Below are positions 60,541-64,000 of a stretch of DNA of 64,000 nt, piece after piece. The notes below the pieces were generated by a model that saw only the letters and a list, made by a program, of their open reading frames with translations, did no database searches and had not been told where the DNA came from. Origin of the DNA: Setaria digitata (Eukaryota; Nematoda; Chromadorea; Rhabditida; Setariidae); contig RCAB01000014.1 in NCBI GenBank assembly GCA_003640385.1, forward strand, positions 124,001 to 188,000, given 5' to 3'. The stretch's first letter is position 1. Each line of letters begins with the position of its first letter. Position numbers and translations under genes: made by a program.

Positions 60541-60690
60541 TGTCTTCCATGCCTAGTCCAGTGTTCCCCAGTCTAACTGTCCTCCATGTTAGTGTAATTG
60601 CCTTCCGTGATTAGTCTATCTGTCCTTTGTGCCCAGTCTCTCTATTTTTCGTTTCCTAGTCTATCTATCCTCTGTGCAGTAGCCAATTTA
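60541..60690 (+). repeat. Degenerate 22-base minisatellite
   Basis: About seven diverged copies of a unit near TGTCCTCCATGCCTAGTCTATC, recognisable by repeated TGTCCT, TTCCGTG and TAGTCTATC pieces. Confidence 0.7.
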
Positions 60691-61213
60691 TCCCGCGACA
60701 TCCTCTATATTCATAATGGCTCGTTCTAATTTTTACTTTACTGTTCAAAATTTAACTTGAGCTAAATGTTCGTATTTACTACCTGTTAATGTTTAAGTTT
60801 TTGTTACATCGGCTCAAAATATCAGTACAATTTATCTGAGAAGTGAAAAAGTCTGCAAAGGCTTTCAACATAAAATACAACAATCGTAATATTTTCTATT
60901 CCGTTGTTTTTAAAATAAATGATAGAAATTGATTAAATGAAATATAACAACGAAATCTATCATCATTAATTGAACATTCATTTGCAAAAGTTATAATTGG
61001 TTGTATGATTTTGTGCGTATGCTTTTTTTTTGACATTTTTGTGTACAAAAAGATAATAAGTTCCGAAAATTTTCCGAAATTTAATTGATTAAAATCCTTT
61101 ATGATAATAAATAACAGCAATTATTGTGAAACAGATTCCAATCTTCCTCTTGCGAAACAGATTCCGAATCTTCCTTAACATCACTGTTTTCTGCTTGTTA
61201 AAAGTCATCTATT

Positions 61214-61380
61214 ATGATTTCATCAAGAAAGTCGCACCATCAAGAAGTAATGAAATGTTTTCTTGTAAAATTTATCGATGCCATACGCAACAAACATCCT
61301 CTTATGTCGAGAATGCTTCAGTCAGGATACATCCACACTTTTCTAGATGAAAGTAGCCAAAAGCAGTATGTCTTACCATT
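61214..61380 (+). other. Possible exon next to the TAA repeat
   Basis: The open frame from 61214 before the repeat encodes about 50 residues, including EVMKCFLVKFIDAIRNKHPL and MLQSGYIHTFLDES, with protein-like composition unlike its surroundings. I do not recognise it, and no partner exon was found. Confidence 0.2.
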
Positions 61381-61460
61381 GTGTCTAATAGTAATAGTAA
61401 TATTCTTAATATTGTCATTATTAATAGTAACATTAATGGTAACAATTACTAATAATAATG

Positions 61461-61954
<494 letters not shown>

Positions 61955-62075
61955 TAATAGCCACTTAACAATAATTGCTAATAATAATAATTACTACTAC
62001 TAATAACAACGACAGTAATGATAATAATAATAATAACAATAATAATAATGATAATAGTAATAATAATAATAGTAA

Positions 62076-64000
62076 AGTGAGTAATGAGTTATACTACTGC
62101 CATACTAGTTTCCAATTTAATGTATACTTTTTAATGCTTTACAGTTTCTAAGTTTTCTTTCCATTTACTTGGGATGGAACAATGTATAACATTCATTACA
62201 TGGAAAGCATCAAGTACTCGAAATTTAAACAATAATCTTTGGTATCTTTTGATTTATGAGAAATTCTTTTGAATATTGGATAAAATTTTATTGCACTATA
62301 AATTTATGCATGCAAACATGGGAGGAACAATGTATTCAGAATTTAATTCCTTTTTGTTTTATAACAATTTCAAATTTTGACGGATCTTTCTTCTATCGTC
62401 ATTTTTTTTCCTAGCTTATATTATGCTATTTTCTCGTATACAACTTTTCAGGCTGTTTAAAAATTCTCGACATTACTGAAAACCGATTTGAAAAGAAGAC
62501 GACATTTACATCTGAAATGAGAAATATTTGATTTGAGAGGACTAATGTAGATCGGCCAAAAGCAAGGCAAATAGCAGCAACGTTAATTTAGCCATTCGAA
62601 TGATTCCAGGAAAAAGAGACATTTGGAAGTTTGAGAAAGTAAACGGAAAGGAAATGAAAATCTCTTTCTTTCCACCCCTCCCAAAAAAAAAAAAAAATAG
62701 ATAAATCGCAATGCCTTAGGCTAAATAAAACTCGCTTCCACATCCTTATCACTTCACTCTGTTTTCCGTTAACCTTTTCTATCAATGAACTTTGAAAATG
62801 AAGAAAAAAAAAAGGGAGAAAACTTTTTTATTATCTCATATGGATGAACTTCTTGTTATTCAAACATTGTTTTGCTTTAATTACATCCTCTTTTCTTCTA
62901 TAAAAATGTCCGTTTAGTATTAATATTATATAGTTCATGTTCTCATTTTTCTTTCCCTCAGCCCTGAACTTCCCTTTCTGCGTCACTTTCACCTGTCTAA
63001 TAAAAAGTAACTCAAAAAGAATTGGGTCAAAAAAAAAAATGAACCGACTAGATGTAGCCTATTATTATGCCAGCAAACCATAACATCTCATCAATTTATC
63101 ACTTTTTTTTAGCTTCCATACATCACTCATACTGTATGTTTTTCCTTCGGCTACATTCAACTAAACCTATTAATTATAATTAGGAGAAGAATAAATGCTC
63201 AGTTCTCGACCTCTTCATGGCTTTTTTCTCGAAATTATTTTTATTTTTCTTATTCTAAAGATCCTTTTTTCCTCCCAGCAATTTTTCACTATTTACCTAA
63301 GTGAAAAAGATTAAATATCTTCGGCTATTAGTTAGTCCCTTTGTAGTTTCCTCTTATCCCTTTCTCCCTTTCACCTTAGCGTAAGTATCGTTCCTTCTCA
63401 TTCCTCCTGAATGAATTGTTTAAATAGAAAATTATCTTTTCTAAACAACAGCCATTTCATCTTTTTCAATTTTCTTCCTGTTACTGCCCAGAGCGAAGGA
63501 AGTATTAAATTTCGCTTCATTTCGAATCATTGATTTATGCTACATTTCTTCCCTAATTATTTCTCATTTTCCAAAATTTAGCATTTTTAAGAGGCCAGTA
63601 TTTTTAGCTACAATGTGCAAGAAGTGTTTCGACAAAATATACGAGAAAAAATGGAAATTAGAAATTGGAGGAATTTTGCGAAGATGAGAAGAAATCATTT
63701 TATTGAGATAATTTCCATTCCAACAAGCGTAATTTGAAGTTTTTACAAGAAAAAAAAAGAGAAAAGAAAAAATTACGCCTACACGTTCGCAGGAAGAATT
63801 GAGAATGAGTATGAAATCAAGCGAAAGCTTTTCAAATTTAAAATCACATTTTCTTTCAGTTTCTTATTTGACATATGTATGAAAATTGTGATTTTCAGCA
63901 TTTTTTCGTCTTCGATTTCTTCCATCCGTTCGCTTTAAAAGACTTTTCACTCCTCTCAATTGCTGTGTAATGCATTTCAGTTTTGTTTTATTTTTAATGG
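62076..64000. other. Right end, no gene recognised
   Basis: About 1.9 kb of AT-rich sequence with pyrimidine-rich patches (63240-63490). I see no coding exon, RNA gene or mobile element. Confidence 0.45.

Larger units (their letters stand above)
56371..61213. other. Gene-poor region downstream of the EF-hand gene
   Basis: About 4.8 kb of AT-rich sequence with simple repeats listed separately. No exon with recognisable similarity and no RNA gene found. Confidence 0.45.

Overview
The window is nuclear DNA from a nematode, most probably a spirurid or filarial-type worm. This is inferred from AT-rich sequence, many short exons with introns of about 100-500 bases, acceptors of the TTTTCAG type, candidate spliced-leader acceptors just upstream of start codons, and the best-recognised proteins (DLK-1 with its C-terminal hexapeptide, ALX-1). 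The species cannot be named from the sequence. Most genes are in many small exons, so the models below were built by joining exons whose reading phases agree and by comparison with remembered family sequences.

Left part, + strand (1-9.8 kb): three consecutive genes with mitochondrial links. They are the 3' part of mitochondrial prolyl-tRNA synthetase (220-2297), tRNA (guanine-37-N1) methyltransferase TRM5 (3112-6642) and an ATP-synthase factor-B/DMAC2L-like protein (8026-9747). A gene-poor stretch of about 6.7 kb follows, then the + strand MAP3K gene dlk-1 (about 16.4 or 17.6 to 26.05 kb). DLK-1 activates the PMK-3/p38 cascade in axon regeneration and synapse development. Its kinase domain, leucine-zipper region and SDGLSD hexapeptide are all visible.

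Middle part, - strand (27.4-49.6 kb): a roughly 30-exon gene for a large uncharacterised protein of about 1,180 residues (FLYWCH-like finger, a C2H2-like Cys/His motif, acidic stretches, AT-hook-like basic motifs) lies tail to tail with dlk-1. Upstream of it is the complete 18-exon alx-1 gene (ALIX/PDCD6IP, 844 residues, Bro1 + V domain + Pro-rich tail). Two single-N positions (37184 and 39612) are each flanked by repeated sequence; the second gives an exact 1,232-bp duplication of the first exons of the FLYWCH gene and looks like an unmerged assembly overlap.

Right part, + strand (53-56.4 kb): a gene for a secreted EF-hand protein, then about 7.6 kb with no recognisable gene but several simple repeats, including an uninterrupted TAA tract of about 490 bp.

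The most unusual signals are about splicing and RNA structure: three GC-AG introns (one firmly supported by ALIX homology), an alx-1 intron whose donor reads ATAAGT instead of GTAAGT, a 28-bp-stem hairpin ending exactly on the proposed last 3' splice site of dlk-1 (5'-tailed-mirtron-like), and a 57-bp inverted repeat enclosing the last exon of the FLYWCH gene.
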